From positions 96,824,489-96,888,488 of the forward strand of contig CM077025.1 of NCBI GenBank assembly GCA_039090855.1: DNA of 64,000 bases. Direction: 5' to 3'. A model generated the notes under the pieces. The model made no database searches. It had not been told where the DNA came from and saw only the letters and a program-made list of their open reading frames with translations. Below, one piece after another: positions 32,105-44,895 of the stretch (its first letter is position 1; each line of letters begins with the position of its first letter). The translations under genes were made by a program, and so were the position numbers. Origin of the DNA: Macrothele yani. Lineage: Eukaryota > Arthropoda > Arachnida > Araneae > Macrothelidae.

Positions 32105-35100
32105 CATTTGAGAATCATCTTCCTGTATGAGTTTAAACTGGGCCATTCTGCAGGAATTGCCGCTCGAAACGTTAATACAGCGTTTGGGGAGAATACAACC
32201 AAACGAACGAACCATTCGGCGAGTGTTTGTGAAGTTTCGAAGCGGAAATGCGGACCTGCAAAACGAAGCACGTGGTCACCGACCTGCAAAACGAAGCACG
32301 TGGTCACCGACCTGCAAAACGAAGCACGTGGTCACCGACCTGCAAAACGAAGCACGTGGTCACCGACCTGCAAAACGAAGCACGTGGTCACCGACCTGCA
32401 AAACGAAGCACTTGGTCTCCGACCTGCAAAACGAATCACGTGGTCACCGACCTGCAAAACGAAGCACGTGGTCACCGACCTGCAAAACGAAGCACGTGGT
32501 CACCGACCTGCAAAACGAAGCACGTGGTCACCGACCTGCAAAACGAAGCACGTGGTCACCGACCTGCAAAACGAAGCACGTGGTCTCCGACCTGCAAAAC
32601 GAATCACGTGGTCACCGACCTGCAAAACGAAGCACGTGGTCACCGACCTGCAAAACGAAGCACGTGGTCACCGACCTGCAAAACGAAGCACGGGGTCACC
32701 GACCTGCAAAACGAAGCACGTGGTCACCGACCTGCAAAACGAAGCACGTGATCACCGACCTGCAAAACGAAGCACGTGATCACCGACCTGCAAAACGAAG
32801 CACGTGGTCACCGACCTGCAAAACGAAGCACGTGGTCACCGACCTGCAAAACGAAGCACGTGGTCACCGACCTGCAAAACGAAGCACGTGGTCACCGACC
32901 TGCAAAACGAAGCACGTGGTCACCGACCTGCAAAACGAAGCACGTGGTCACCGACCTGCAAAACGAAGCACGGGGTCACCGACCTGCAAAACGAATCACG
33001 TGGTCACCGACCTGCAAAACGAATCACGTGGTCACCGACCTGCAAAACGAAGCACGTGGTCACCGACCTGCAAAACGAAGCACGTGGTCACCGACCTGCA
33101 AAACGAAGCACGTGGTCACCGACCTGCAAAACGAAGCACGGGGTCACCGACCTGCAAAACGAAGCACGTGGTCACCGACCTGCAAAACGAAGCACGTGGT
33201 CACCGACCTGCAAAACGAAGCACGTGGTCACCGACCTGCAAAACGAAGCACGTGGTCACCGACCTGCAAAACGAAGCACGTGGTCACCGACCTGCAAAAC
33301 GAAGCACGTGGTCACCGACCTGTAAAACGAAGCACGTGGTCACCGACCTGCAAAACGAAGCACGTGGTCACCGACCTGCAAAACGAAGCACGTGGTCACC
33401 GACCTGCAAAACGAAGCACGTGGTCACCGACCTGCAAAACGAAGCACGTGGTCACCGACCTGCAAAACGAAGCACGTGGTCACCGACCTGCAAAACGAAG
33501 CACGTGGTCACCGACCTGCAAAACGAAGCACGTGGTCACCGACCTGCAAAACGAAGCACGTGGTCACCGACCTGCAAAACGAAGCACGTGGTCACCGACC
33601 TGCAAAACGAAGCACGTGGTCACCGACCTGCAAAACGAAGCACGTGGTCACCGACCTGCAAAACGAAGCACGTGGTCACCGACCTGCAAAACGAAGCACG
33701 TGGTCACCGACCTGCAAAACGAAGCACGTGGTCACCGACCTGCAAAACGAAGCACGTGGTCACCGACCTGCAAAACGAAGCACGGGGTCACCGACCTGCA
33801 AAACGAAGCACGTGGTCACCGACCTGCAAAACGAAGCACGGGGTCACCGACCTGCAAAACGAAGCACGTGGTCACCGACCTGCAAAACGAAGCACGTGGT
33901 CACCGACCTGCAAAACGAAGCACGTGGTCACCGACCTGCAAAACGAAGCACGTGGTCACCGACCTGCAAAACGAAGCACGTGGTCACCGACCTGCAAAAC
34001 GAAGCACGGGGTCACCGACCTGCAAAACGAAGCACGTGGTCACCGACCTGCAAAACGAAGCACGTGGTCACCGACCTGCAAAACGAAGCACGTGGTCACC
34101 GACCTGCAAAACGAATCACGTGGTCACCGACCTGCAAAACGAAGCACGTGGTCACCGACCTGCAAAACGAAGCACGTGGTCACCGACCTGCAAAACGAAG
34201 CACGGGGTCACCGACCTGCAAAACGAAGCACGTGGTCACCGACCTGCAAAACGAAGCACGTGGTCACCGACCTGCAAAACGAAGCACGTGGTCACCGACC
34301 TGCAAAACGAAGCACGTGGTCACCGACCTGCAAAACGAAGCACGTGGTCACCGACCTGCAAAACGAAGCACGTGGTCACCGACCTGCAAAACGAAGCACG
34401 TGGTTACCGACCTGTTGCTGTATCTAACGATGTTCTGTTAGGTGTGGTTGAAGCGGACCCCGAAAATCGTGTCGTGAGATAGTGGCAGAACTAGATGTCT
34501 ACCACACGACAGTTGTTCGGCGTCTGGCTGCTCTGGGTAAGGTCAAAAAGCTGGACATGTGACTGCCGCATGAGTTGACAACTGCCAACAAGACTAGGCG
34601 TTTAGAAGTCTGCTGTACGTCGCAGCTTGCCAGGAATAAACAGGAACATCTACTGCATCGAGTCGTCACCTGCGACGAGAAGTGGACCCTTTATGATAAT
34701 CGGAAACGATCTGAACAATGGTTAAGCAAGGCACAGCCTGCTAGATGGCATCCTAATCCACCCCTACACACCAAGAAGATGATGTTCTTTGCCTGGTGGT
34801 CCACAGCCAGGATAAATCACCGGAGTTTCTTGGCAAGAGGCCAAACCATCACTGCAGAACGTTATTGTGCTGAATTACAGCAGATGCGCCGGAAATTTCT
34901 GCCGAAATAACCGGCTTTGGTCAACAGACATGGTGTTCTTCTGCTCCAGGACAGCGCTTGCTCTCATGTCGCACAACGAACGATGCTGAAACTGAGTGCC
35001 TTGGGCTATGAAAGCACTGCCTCATCCTGTCTATTACCCCGGACTGGTCTCCGACAGACCATTATCTATTTCGTCGCCTGGATCAGTTCACGACAGACAA

Positions 35101-35227
35101 CGAGGTTCAACTTGCAGGTGATGGCTTCTTTGGGTCCCAGACACAGGACTTTTTTCGTCTCGGAATCGAAGCCTTGCCGGACAGATGGCAACTATGTGCC
35201 GATGCCGATGGGAATTATTTTGCCTAG
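32105..35227 (+). pseudogene. Mariner transposase with tandem repeat in its N-terminal domain
   Basis: N-terminal HTH part IFLYEFKLGHSAGIAARNVN and NERTIRRVFVKFRSGN precede the array. After it: SNDVLLGVVEADPENRVVRE, TTVVRRLAALGKVKKLD. The catalytic part has VTCDEKWTLYDNRKRS (first Asp), LLQDSACSHVAQ (second) and PTDHYLF (third, in another frame), ending DADGNYFA-stop at 35227. A frameshift near 32200 (NTT/NERT), a TGA near 34559, a TAA at ~34908 and a frameshift near 35030 inactivate it independently of the array. Confidence 0.85.
32253..34414. repeat. 28-bp minisatellite, 77 units
   Basis: GACCTGCAAAACGAAGCACG+TGGTCACC repeats at exact 28-bp spacing from 32253; the terminal half-unit GACCTG is at 34409. 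2156/28 = 77 with no indel. Few variants: GGGGTCACC, GAATCACG, TGATCACC, TGGTCTCC. A variant pair repeats 168 bp (six units) apart at 32413 and 32581. No stop in any frame on the + strand, so ORFs of up to 766 codons with a 28-residue period arise. Each unit carries CACGTG and GGTC-ACC-GACC. Confidence 0.98.
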
Positions 35228-35305
35228 GAAAGTTGTCCTACTTTTCCGTTCTCGCCGTTCACGTGTGCTGGTCCTTTGCCGGACATTTTATTCGTAACAA
35301 CCCAA

Positions 35306-36390
<1,085 letters not shown>

Positions 36391-36400
36391 CTTTGTAGGA

Positions 36401-36892
36401 TGTGGCATACCTACCCCTCAGAGGTGACGCACATGCCGAGCCGGTAAAGTTACAGTGCGTAACCTTTTCGCTAGCTGAATTGATTGTGAAAGCGTTCGAT
36501 TCCGGAGCAAGAAGATGCAGGTTCGGGTTTCGCCACTGGCAAATTTGTTTTTCCACATTGGCGCCCGAACGTAAAAATGGATCTACTGGCGGTTAGGTTC
36601 TTCGAAAAATGTGTGAAGTTTCTTCCAGACGTCGTCTGGAATGAGTGAGAATTCATTCTTCTGTCTCAAGCACGGTTTGCGGCTATCCCGAAACCTGCGA
36701 TTTTGTACTCCCGCCATGCTCAAGGAAGGGGGGCGGATATGTGTGACGTACTATAGAGGTGACGTGATGTCAAGATGGCAAAATTGCAGCGACAAACTTC
36801 GTCGGTGCAACTTAAATACAAAAGCACTAGCAGAAAGATGCGGAATCGATTTCTCCACCGGCAAGTGGGTTTTACGCTATGAGGGAAACACA
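36401..36892 (+). mobile_element. TRIM family, old two-LTR copy
   Basis: 5' LTR 36401-36557 (TGTGGCATACC...TTTTTCCACA, TG...CA), one base, then PBS TGGCGCCCGAAC at 36559-36570. Interior includes the family's TTCGAAAAATGTGTGA...TCTTCCAGAC block. Purine tract AAGGAAGGGGGGCGG, then 3' LTR from about 36742 (TGTGACGTACTATAGAGGTG) to about 36892. Each LTR retains tRNA-like A/B-box remnants (GATTCCGGAGC, GGTTCGGGTTTC; GGAATCGATTTC). LTRs are strongly diverged, so the insertion is old. No clear target duplication. Confidence 0.75.
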
Positions 36893-37304
36893 TATTTTCA
36901 TAATTCCTACTGACTCCTGGAATTTCAAATGTTTGAACAATTGTTGCGAAAAATGCAGCTTTGATGATAGCCTTGAAATTCACACGATGGCAAGGGCGTA
37001 TTTAGAAAGGGAGGGGGAAGAGGCTGTAGCCCCCCGAAAGTGTGTCATTTTTTAGTTTAAATGCAATTTATATTAGAAAAATACTTTAATTTAATAAAAA
37101 TGCATAAACTGATATTAAGAAATAATGCTTTAACTTCTTCTTCTATTTTTTGAATAACTTCTATTTTGTCCTGGTGAATTTCAAAAGTTTTTTTATGCCC
37201 CCTGCCCTCCCATAAAAAAACTCCTCGTACGCCTCATGACTTGTTTGGCAGATCATTAAAGTAAGTGGTTCCCTATTTATCGAAATCAGTTATATTTCTT
37301 TTCC
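36893..37304. other. Spacer; possible small MITE
   Basis: AAGGGCGTATTTAG at ~36987 and CCTCGTACGCCTCA at ~37228 could be short inverted ends of a MITE. Otherwise unassigned. Confidence 0.35.
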
Positions 37305-37905
37305 TACCCTGACTATTGATTCGTTCAGTATATCTCCGGAACAACATACAATAGAAGCATTTTTACTCAAGTTATTACTCAAGTTATGAGGGTAATGGCT
37401 GTGGAATAAATCTTGCTCCTGTACCCTGACCTTTGATCCCATTTCGACGATATTCAACAGAACCGGTTCAGTATACCTCCTGAACAACATGACAAACTTT
37501 TCTCGCAATTGAAGCATTTTTACTCAAGTTATTACTCAAGTTATGAGGATAATGGCTGTGGAATAAATCTTGCTCCTGTACCCTGACCTTTGATCCCATT
37601 TCGACGATATTCAACAGAACCGGTTCAGTATACCTCCGGAACAACATGACAAACTTTTATCGCAATTGAAGCATTTTTACGTAAGTTATGATGCATAAGG
37701 GTGATGAAATGGATCCTGCTTTTATGTCCTGACCTTTGACCCCATTTCGTCCATTTTCAATAGGGTTCGTTCCCAGGTTGTCCCCTACCACTTACTAAAA
37801 TTTCATCGAAATCGAACCATTTTTACGCCAGTTATCGGGCGGACAGACAGACGGAAAAAGCTGGAGCATATACACTTCTTCAACCTTCGGTTGGAAAACG
37901 TAAAA
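37305..37905 (+). mobile_element. Pearl/Helentron-like element (GACCTTTGACCCC family)
   Basis: About three and a half ~150-bp monomers (GTTCAGTATAYCTCCGGAAC; CTGACCTTTGAYCCCATTTCG), then GGACAGACAGACGG microsatellite, then stem-loop CAACCTTCGGTTG near 37890. No coding capacity. Confidence 0.7.
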
Positions 37906-38871
37906 AAAGAGGTTCATGCTGTTGAAGCCATTTGAAGTGGAGTGCTGTGTAATGTTCCAAAGTTAACGTGTTGAATACTGATTAATTATTAACAAGTGCT
38001 CGAGTGATGTGCTGCATATACTAATAAAGACTGTTTGTGTAAGAACACTACTCTCTTGCAGCCGTTTGAAAACTTGATGTTGTGGATTGTGTAATTAAGG
38101 ATGTTGTGCTAGTTATCCGGAGCATAACGCTAAGATGTTCCAATGTTACAGATATCACTGATGCACGAGAAGTAAAGTTTTAGGAACACAGACTTTCAAG
38201 CACATAGCGTAAACACAATTATATACTCGTACATTAAAAGCATTATAATTTCTTTCATGATAACGACTGTTATTCAAACAAAAACTTAGAACACTCTTTC
38301 AAAACTTTACAGTGTATGTTTTACTTAGCAACGCAGTCCAAGTGCAAAAACCAATCGAATGTCTAACGCGTGTAAGAAACAATTTCGATGCTATTTTAAA
38401 GTCAGAAGCCGTGAAATAGCGATGAAATGGGAACAAAAACAAAATAACAGCGAAAACTCGAAAAGAATTAAAATGCATTCTGTCAATTATGAAGAGATGT
38501 CAGGTTCACCATTTGTATGGAGAACTTTAGAATCACAGTTTCCATTTTTCCCCTTTATATTACACATCAGTCAGTTCTGACAAAAATCTCAGTATGTGTC
38601 TCCGATTATTTCAGGTTTCTCTACCGAGATAACTTTTTTTTTTTCTGCTGTGGGCGTAGAACTGCGAAGGAAAGCGAATATAGCCTGGTAAATAATGGCA
38701 AAAGGGACATTTTCTCGGGGTTGCGGAGACAATGGGTTTCTTTCTACACTTCAGCTTAAAAACAAAGTAGAAACGTGGCTACGATTCAAAAAATGTTGTC
38801 TTTGTTGATGCTAGATTATCTGCAAGATTTCCTGATTTATTCTCATATATATGTTTTTAATATGTTTTAAA
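37906..38871. other. Unassigned spacer
   Basis: No repeat family or gene recognised; frames at 38359-38760 have no known homology. Confidence 0.4.
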
Positions 38872-39345
38872 TATGCCATTATGTCTTAAAAGAAAAGTGT
38901 TTGATCAATGCATCCTTCCAGTATGGTGCAGAGACGTGGACCTTAACTAAAAGAGACATACAAAGGCTGCAGACAACTCAAAGTAGCATGGAGAGGTGCA
39001 TGCTTGGTGTAACCAATAGAGATAAGAAGGGGAACTCGTGGATCCGAAAAATGACAAGAGTGGAAGACGTCATGATCAGAGTTAAATCTCTGAAATGGCA
39101 ATGGGCTGGACATACTGCCAGAAGGACAGACCATCGATGGACAGCCGAAATTTTAGATTGGATTCCAAGGGACAGGAAAAGACCCAGAAGAAGACCACAT
39201 GGGAGATGAGTGGATGAAATTCGAAAGTATGCAGCATGGAGGAGACTGGCACAAGACAGACCGTTGTGGAGGAAACTTGGGGAGACCTTCGTCCAGCAGT
39301 GGATTGATAATGGTTGAAAATGATGATGATGATGATGATATGTTT
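38872..39345 (+). mobile_element. 5'-truncated LINE copy (3' end of RT ORF)
   Basis: Encodes the C-terminal tail seen in the longer copy (YGAETWTLTKRDIQRLQTTQ, RTDHRWTAEILDWIPRDRKR) and ends in GATGATGATGATGATGAT at 39318-39336. 5' truncation and a triplet-repeat tail are typical of RTE/related non-LTR elements. One stop (TGA near 39208). Confidence 0.85.
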
Positions 39346-39823
39346 TTCAACATACATGATAATGCTGCCAGGGCTAAAAGAAACATTTCAAAACTGAAAT
39401 TAGTTAAGAACCTGTAAAACAAAACAGAACAAGAGCGATCAAACGAACTCTAGTTAATATGCCCTGAAAATGAGATGCCAAGAAACTTCAGATGTAAAAC
39501 AATTTATTTATTGTTGTTTTTTCTGAAAAGAAAAGGGAATAGGATTAGAACTTTGCAATAAGCAATAAAATTTAAATTTCACATGCATTAATATGTAAGC
39601 ATAAAATAAATATATATATTGGGGTGTCCGGAGAAAAACGGCGTTTTTGATACAACAGTTTCACTTACCCAAAACCTCGTAAGAATCCAAACTAAATTTC
39701 AAAGTACATGCAATCGTGTTCAATAGTTTGAATCCACCTGTTTGCCAGTCGTTCAATTCTTACACGGTTCTAATCTTTCGGTTTAAAGGCAAATAATTAT
39801 TGGCACGCGCTTTCGACATTGTC

Positions 39824-40138
39824 CTAAGTATTCAACTGCTTGCCGCGGAGAAAATGCGCATCACCCGAAACAAGCAGTAGTCTGAAAGAGGCATGGTCAA
39901 GGCCGTATGCTGAAAGAGGCAGCAACACGATTCCATGCAGTTCTTGAAGTTTAACACGGGTCCGCTTAACGGTATAAGGTTTTGCATCGTCTTGTTGCAG
40001 TAGCGCTCGCTTTTGATTGACTAAGGCAGGATACCTCCGCTGAAGTTTGTCATACACCCTGTCCAATTGCGAAGAATACAGTTCGGCATTGATAAACCTA
40101 CCTTTCGGAATGAGATCAAAGTAGATTCCACCAGACAC
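39824..40138 (-). pseudogene. Mariner transposase relic
   Basis: GGIYFDLIPKGRFINAELYS, LDRVYDKLQRRYPALVNQ, LLQQDDAKPYT (second Asp region), then AYGLDHASFRLLL where SPD and the third catalytic Asp are degraded, then HFLRGKQLNT. Upstream coding is broken by the SINEs and by mutations. Inactive. Confidence 0.82.
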
Positions 40139-40442
40139 ACAGTATTATCTTTTTCTCAAAACTTCCGTGTTTGGGGATAGGTAAAGCTGGTTCACTTCTA
40201 TTCAACCACTGTTATGAAGGATCTGGATTACGCAAATATGTTCGCTTTTCATTCCTAATAACTATTCGTTAAATGAATCGAGTATCGCGTGGATTTCTGA
40301 GCAGTTACTGACATACCTCTACACTTCGTTGAGCTTGAGCTGTGTTGAGTTCATGAGGTACCCGGCATCATTTGTAAACCTTTCCGATTTTGTGCATGTG
40401 CTCAGCGATGGTAGATTTAGAAACTACCAGTTCTGACAATTT

Positions 40443-40657
40443 TTTTCTTTTTTTTTTTGATTGGAGGTTTAACGACCGCCGTGAGCAACTCAATGGGCTA
40501 TAAGCAGTCACCCGTCCCTAATTTAGGGTCACCGGCTCTAGGGAAGGGAGAGAGCCAGTGCCTTAAGACGAACACAACATCCATGCTTCACTGGGATTCG
40601 AACCCGGACCTCTTTCTGACGAATGATCAGAAGCCATCGCTTAGACCACTGCGTCAC
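40443..40657 (-). mobile_element. SINE family 1 in mariner
   Basis: Target duplication CTGACAATTT (40433-40442, 40658-40667). Confidence 0.9.
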
Positions 40658-40756
40658 CTGACAATTTTCGGACCACTGCGTCGGCTCTGACAATTTGCGA
40701 GTGCGCGTTCGTGGATCGTCTTCCACAGCCGACTGCAGGGGGTCCAAATCAACAGG

Positions 40757-40982
40757 GCCGCCCCGGTGGCGCAGTGGTCTAAGGCGATGGCCTCTGATCA
40801 TTCGTCCGAAAGGGGTCCGGGTTCGAATCCCGGTGAGGCATGGATGTTGTGTTTGTCTTACGGCACTGGCTCTCTCCCTTCCCTGGAACCAGTGACCCTA
40901 AATTAGGGACGGTCGACTGCTTATAGCCAGTTGAGTTGCTCACGGTGGTCGTTAAACTCCTGAAAAATTGCAAATTGCAAAT
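40757..40982 (+). mobile_element. SINE family 1 in mariner
   Basis: Near-consensus head and body. Target duplication TCCAAATCAACAG (40743-40755, 40983-40995). Tail is a duplicated TTGCAAATTGCAAAT instead of poly-A. Confidence 0.92.
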
Positions 40983-41325
40983 TCCAAATCAACAGCAGAT
41001 GGCTTCTTTCCCTTGCGCAGTCCGAGTATCCACCAGGCCTTCACCTTTAAGTTCGTTAATTTTTCGGACTGCTTCAGCAGCTTTAAACACCTGCTCCTAG
41101 TAATGTCGCAACGGAACCAATATTTTAAACTTTGTAGACACTGCAACTAACAACGGTACAACTTCAATGCATAGGTCACGACATGTGTTTAACGCCTCGT
41201 TTGATTCTCCACAGAACACGTTTTCAGTGTCTGCAGCACAACAAAACTGCCTTGCAGGAAATATGCATATTTACTTCGTAGAACTGTCCTATGCAAAAAC
41301 TCCGTCTTTTCCGGACACCCCAATA

Positions 41326-41738
41326 TGTAACATTAATACGTATTAAATATTTTAATTAAATAAATTATCAGTCCCATAAGGTGAGTGAGCTATTCTAAAT
41401 TTAGTAAACTAAATTTAAAACAATCAAACTCGAGTTAGCAAATAGTTCACGAAAACGGAAGATTAATTTTTTTTATTGAAAGTAACACTTGCAGAGATAC
41501 ACCATGCATTCTTTATTTTACATATCTGATTAGTGGACAATATCACTGCTGATTTTGTTCATTGTTTACATCCATATATTTTACACTGCATGAAAATATT
41601 TCTAATTTTTTGGATCACTCTAAAAGAATCTTGTGTAAATGCGTTTCAGAAAATTTGACATTAAATTAACTACATAAAAATACTATATTTCCTCTCGCTG
41701 AATCTAAATTTTTAATTCATATTATATTCTCGGCAAAT
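41326..41738. other. AT-rich spacer
   Basis: Nothing recognised. Confidence 0.4.
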
Positions 41739-41945
41739 ACAGGGTATCCCAAAAGTTGAAAACCCATTTGTTCTGAAGATTGTGTGGCGTATATCTCTGT
41801 TAGTTTCCTTTTCTGATGTAAATTATATTACCTCTTAGTTGCATTTTCATTCTGAACGCTATGTCGGAACATGAAAGTTTCTCCGTTCGTTTTGGAAACA
41901 GCTGGCAGTTAGTCCGATTGTAAATAAAATGTGAGCCTCTCAATT
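41739..41945 (+). mobile_element. End fragment of a DDE transposon
   Basis: TACAGGGTATCCCAAAAGTT and the following AACCCATTTGTTCTGAAGA resemble, inverted, the right end of the relic at 46292 (TACAGGATGTACCCAAAGTT). Probably the 5' UTR of a related element cut by the LINE insertion. Confidence 0.5.
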
Positions 41946-42005
41946 TGAAGAGAGAGGACAGTGATATAGTCTGTGAAAGGGGTTTTAATAACTATCGTAC
42001 TCTAT

Positions 42006-43795
42006 GTCATCATCATCATCATTGTCAACCATTATCAATCCACTGCTGGACGAAGGTCTCCCCAAGTTTCCTCCACAACGGTCTGTCTTGTGTCAGTCTC
42101 CTCCATGTCACTCCCGCATACTTTCGAATTTCATCCACCCATCTTCCATGTAGTCTTCTTCTGGGTCTTTTCCTGTCCCTTGGAATCCAGTCTAAAATTT
42201 CGGCTGTCCATCGATGGTCTGTCCTTCTGGCAGTATGCCCAGCCCATTGCCATTTCAGCGATTTTACTCTGATCATGATGTCTTCCACTCTTGTTATTTT
42301 TATGTTCCATGAATTCCTCTTCTTATCTCTCCTGGTTACACCAAGCATGCACCTCTCCATGCTTTTTTGAGTTGTCTGCAGCCTTTGCATGTCTCTTTTA
42401 GTTAAGGTCCACCTCTCTGCACCATACGTAAGCACTGGAAATATGCATTGATCAAACACTTTTCTTTTAAGACATAATGGCATATTGCTATTGAAAATTA
42501 TGCTGTTTCTTCCAAAAGCTGTCCAGGCAAGTTTTGTCCGATAATTAATTTCTTCATCAATGTGACGCTCACTTGATATCTGCTGTCCAAGATAAACGTA
42601 CGTGTCTGTTATCTCCAGCTTTTCCCCATCAATCGATAAATCTTCATTTCTTGTAAAAGCATTGAACATCACTTTTGTCTTCTGTAAGTTCATTTTTAAT
42701 CCCACTTCTTTACTCTTGTCAGCAAGTTCCTGGATCATACTCTGCAGCTCTGATGGGGTAGTTGCAAAAATGACTACATCATCAGCAAAACGAAGGTAAG
42801 TTAGATAATCTCCATTAATCTTTATCCCTTTGTTTTCCCAGTTCAGTGATTGAAAGACATTTTCCAATGTGGCATTAAAGAGCTTCGGAGATATGGTGTC
42901 ACCTTGTCTCACTCCCTTTCCAATTTTTATGTGTGTTGCATTTTCAAACAGCCGAATCTTTGCACTTGCATTTTTATAGATGTTATTAATAATATTAATG
43001 TATGCATCTTCAATACCGCAGGATTTCAGAGCCATTGTAACTGCTGATAGTTTCATTGAATCAAAGGCTTTTTCATAATCGTTAAAAGCCATGCACAATG
43101 GAAGTTCATATTCCCTTGCTCTTTCAATTAGTTCTCTCAGTACGTTGATATGGTCTATTGTGCTGTAGCCATTCCTGAATCCAGCTTGTTCTCTCAGTTG
43201 AGCCATGTCCAGTGTTACGTTCAAACGGTGTGAAAGAACTTTAGTGAAGATTTTATAAACCACTGATAGGAGGCTGATAGGTCTGTAGTTCCTGAGATCC
43301 TCAATGTCACCTTTTTATGTAGCAGGATCATTGCAGCGTTGTTCCAATCCTCAGGAATCTTCCCTTCATTAGGGCATCGAGTGAAAATTTGGGCGAGTAC
43401 TGTTTCGATTTCTCCACTTGCTTCTTGTATGATGTCTACAGTAATTCCATCTTCTCCTGGAGCTTTTCCCCGCTTCATGTTCTTGATTGCATGTGCAACT
43501 TCTGCTGGGAGGACTGGAAGAACTCTGGTACTGGTACCTTTCATGATGTCTGGAGTACATGTATCATCCCTTTCATATAATTTGGAGTAGAAATCTTTCA
43601 CTCTTGTCGAAATTTCGTCTCTATTTCTTGTTACAGAACCATCTTCTTTTCTCAGTGCTATATTCTGTTTTCTTCCCATACTGAGATGCCATTACTATCA
43701 CTGATGGACGTTTTCGCCAAATGTCAAAAACTCTTCTGAAGCCATTGCTGGATGATGAAAACCGGGAAGAAATATGGTTCAGCAAGCTAAAAACA
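42006..43795 (-). pseudogene. Non-LTR retrotransposon (LINE) reverse transcriptase, longest copy
   Basis: RT continues for a 412-residue frame (43263-42025): NGYSTIDHI, AFNDYEKAFDS, GKGVRQGDTISPKLF, RFADDVVIF (FADD at residues 159-162), LGQQIS, then a Cys-poor tail QWAGHTARRTDHRW to QWIDNG. The upstream RT part (RGKAPGEDGITVDII, PEDWNNAAMILLHKK) is in another frame at 43679-43221, separated by a frameshift near 43310. The endonuclease is missing (5' truncation near 43790). 3' tail is (TGA)n, seen as TCATCATCATCATC at 42007-42020. Clade RTE-like by tail type; not certain. Confidence 0.88.
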
Positions 43796-43806
43796 AAAAA
43801 TAATTT

Positions 43807-43878
43807 GTTAACGACCACTGTTGGCAACTCGATGGGCTATAAGCAGTCACCCATCCCTAATATAGGGCCACTGGTTCC
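43807..43878 (-). mobile_element. SINE family 1 fragment truncated by foldback element
   Basis: GTTAACGACCACTG to GCCACTGGTTCC, then abrupt switch to the foldback end. Confidence 0.75.
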
Positions 43879-44016
43879 ACACTTAAACATTTTCTGAAAT
43901 TCACGATCCACTTTCCGTGATTCCTTTCCTGAATTAACGAATCATATTTTTGATATAACCTTTTCCGTGAAATGACGGAAACAAATATAAATTTCACGAA
44001 TTTTTCGTACGCCAGG

Positions 44017-44230
44017 AAAATTCTGAATTTTCAGAAACCTTTCCGCAATTTCTTTCTTATATTGACGGTAAATTACCGTTTTCAAGAGGTGTTAACTGAA
44101 AATTCTCAATTTCCAGAAACCCTTCCGCAATTCCTTTCTTATATTGACGGTAAATTACCGTTTTCAAGAGGTGTTAATGGAAAATTTTGAATTTTCAGAA
44201 ACCGTTCCGCAATTCTTTTCTTATATTAAC
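44017..44230 (-). repeat. 82-bp sub-repeats, left arm (~2.5 units)
   Basis: GAAAATTYTGAATTTTCAG then TTACCGTTTTCAAGAGGTGT, period 81-82 bp. Each unit contains ACGGTAAATTACCGT, itself a 15-bp near-perfect palindrome. Confidence 0.9.
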
Positions 44231-44274
44231 GGGAAAACTCCGTTCTCACTTTTTCCCTATCCGTATGATGAAAA

Positions 44275-44895
44275 GTGGCCTGACCATTGACCCCATTTCG
44301 ATGATATTGAACAGAATTGCTTCAGTATACCTCCGAAACAAAATACCAAAGTTTTGTCGCAATAGAAGTAATTTAAATCAAGTTATGAGGATAATGGCTG
44401 TGGAATAAATCTCGCTCCTGTGCCCTGACCTTTGACCCCATTTCAATGATATTCAACAGAATTGGTTCAGTATACCTCCAGAACAACATACTGAAGTTTT
44501 ATCGCAATGGAAGTATTTTTAGTCAAGTTATGAGGATAATGGCTGTGTAATAAATCTTGCTCCTGTGCCCTAACCTTTGAAACCACTTTGATGATATTAA
44601 GCAGAACCGGTTCAGTACATCTCCGAAACAACATGATGAAGTTTTGTTGCAATCGAAGCATTTTTACACAAGTTATGACGCATAAGGGTGAACGAATGGA
44701 TCCCCCCTATGTGACCTTTGACCCCATTTCGTCCATTTTCAGTAGGGTTCGTTCCCAGGGTGTCCCCTACCACATACTAAAATTTCATCGAAATCGAGCC
44801 ATTTGTACGCGAGTCATCGTGCAGACAGACATACAGACAAACGGACGGACAAAGCTGGATTATACACGCTTCTTCAACCTACGGTTGGAAAGCGT
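44275..44895 (+). mobile_element. Pearl/Helentron-like element inside foldback arm
   Basis: ~150-bp monomers with CTTTGACCCCATTTC, GACAGACATACAGAC microsatellite and terminal stem-loop CAACCTACGGTTG. It lies exactly where the two arms lose homology. Confidence 0.7.

Larger units (their letters stand above)
31904..35305 (+). mobile_element. Mariner element expanded by an internal minisatellite
   Basis: Terminal inverted repeats TTGGGTTGGTGCGTATGAAA (31904) and its inverse ending at 35305 (TTGTTACGAATAAAATGTCC-type), about 80% paired over 25 bp. Right flank is TA; the left looks like a decayed CA. Total 3.4 kb. Without the 2.1-kb array it is ~1.27 kb, the usual mariner length. TIR and protein resemble the Hsmar1/SETMAR-type lineage. 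Confidence 0.88.
39619..41323 (-). mobile_element. Mariner element carrying two SINE insertions
   Basis: Perfectly placed ends TTGGGGTGTCCGGARAAAA in inverted orientation (39619 and 41323), each flanked by TA. Length 1705 bp; minus the two SINEs about 1.26 kb, the usual mariner size. Confidence 0.9.

Noticed and set aside
32248..34414. CRISPR-like array because of regular 28-bp repeats
   Set aside because: Units are contiguous with no spacers, and the setting is a eukaryotic transposon.
32127..34427. 766-codon open frame with 28-residue repeats, which looks like a large repetitive protein
   Set aside because: It is read-through of a 28-bp minisatellite with no stops in any frame; three overlapping frames have the same peptide. 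The unit derives from a mariner gene.
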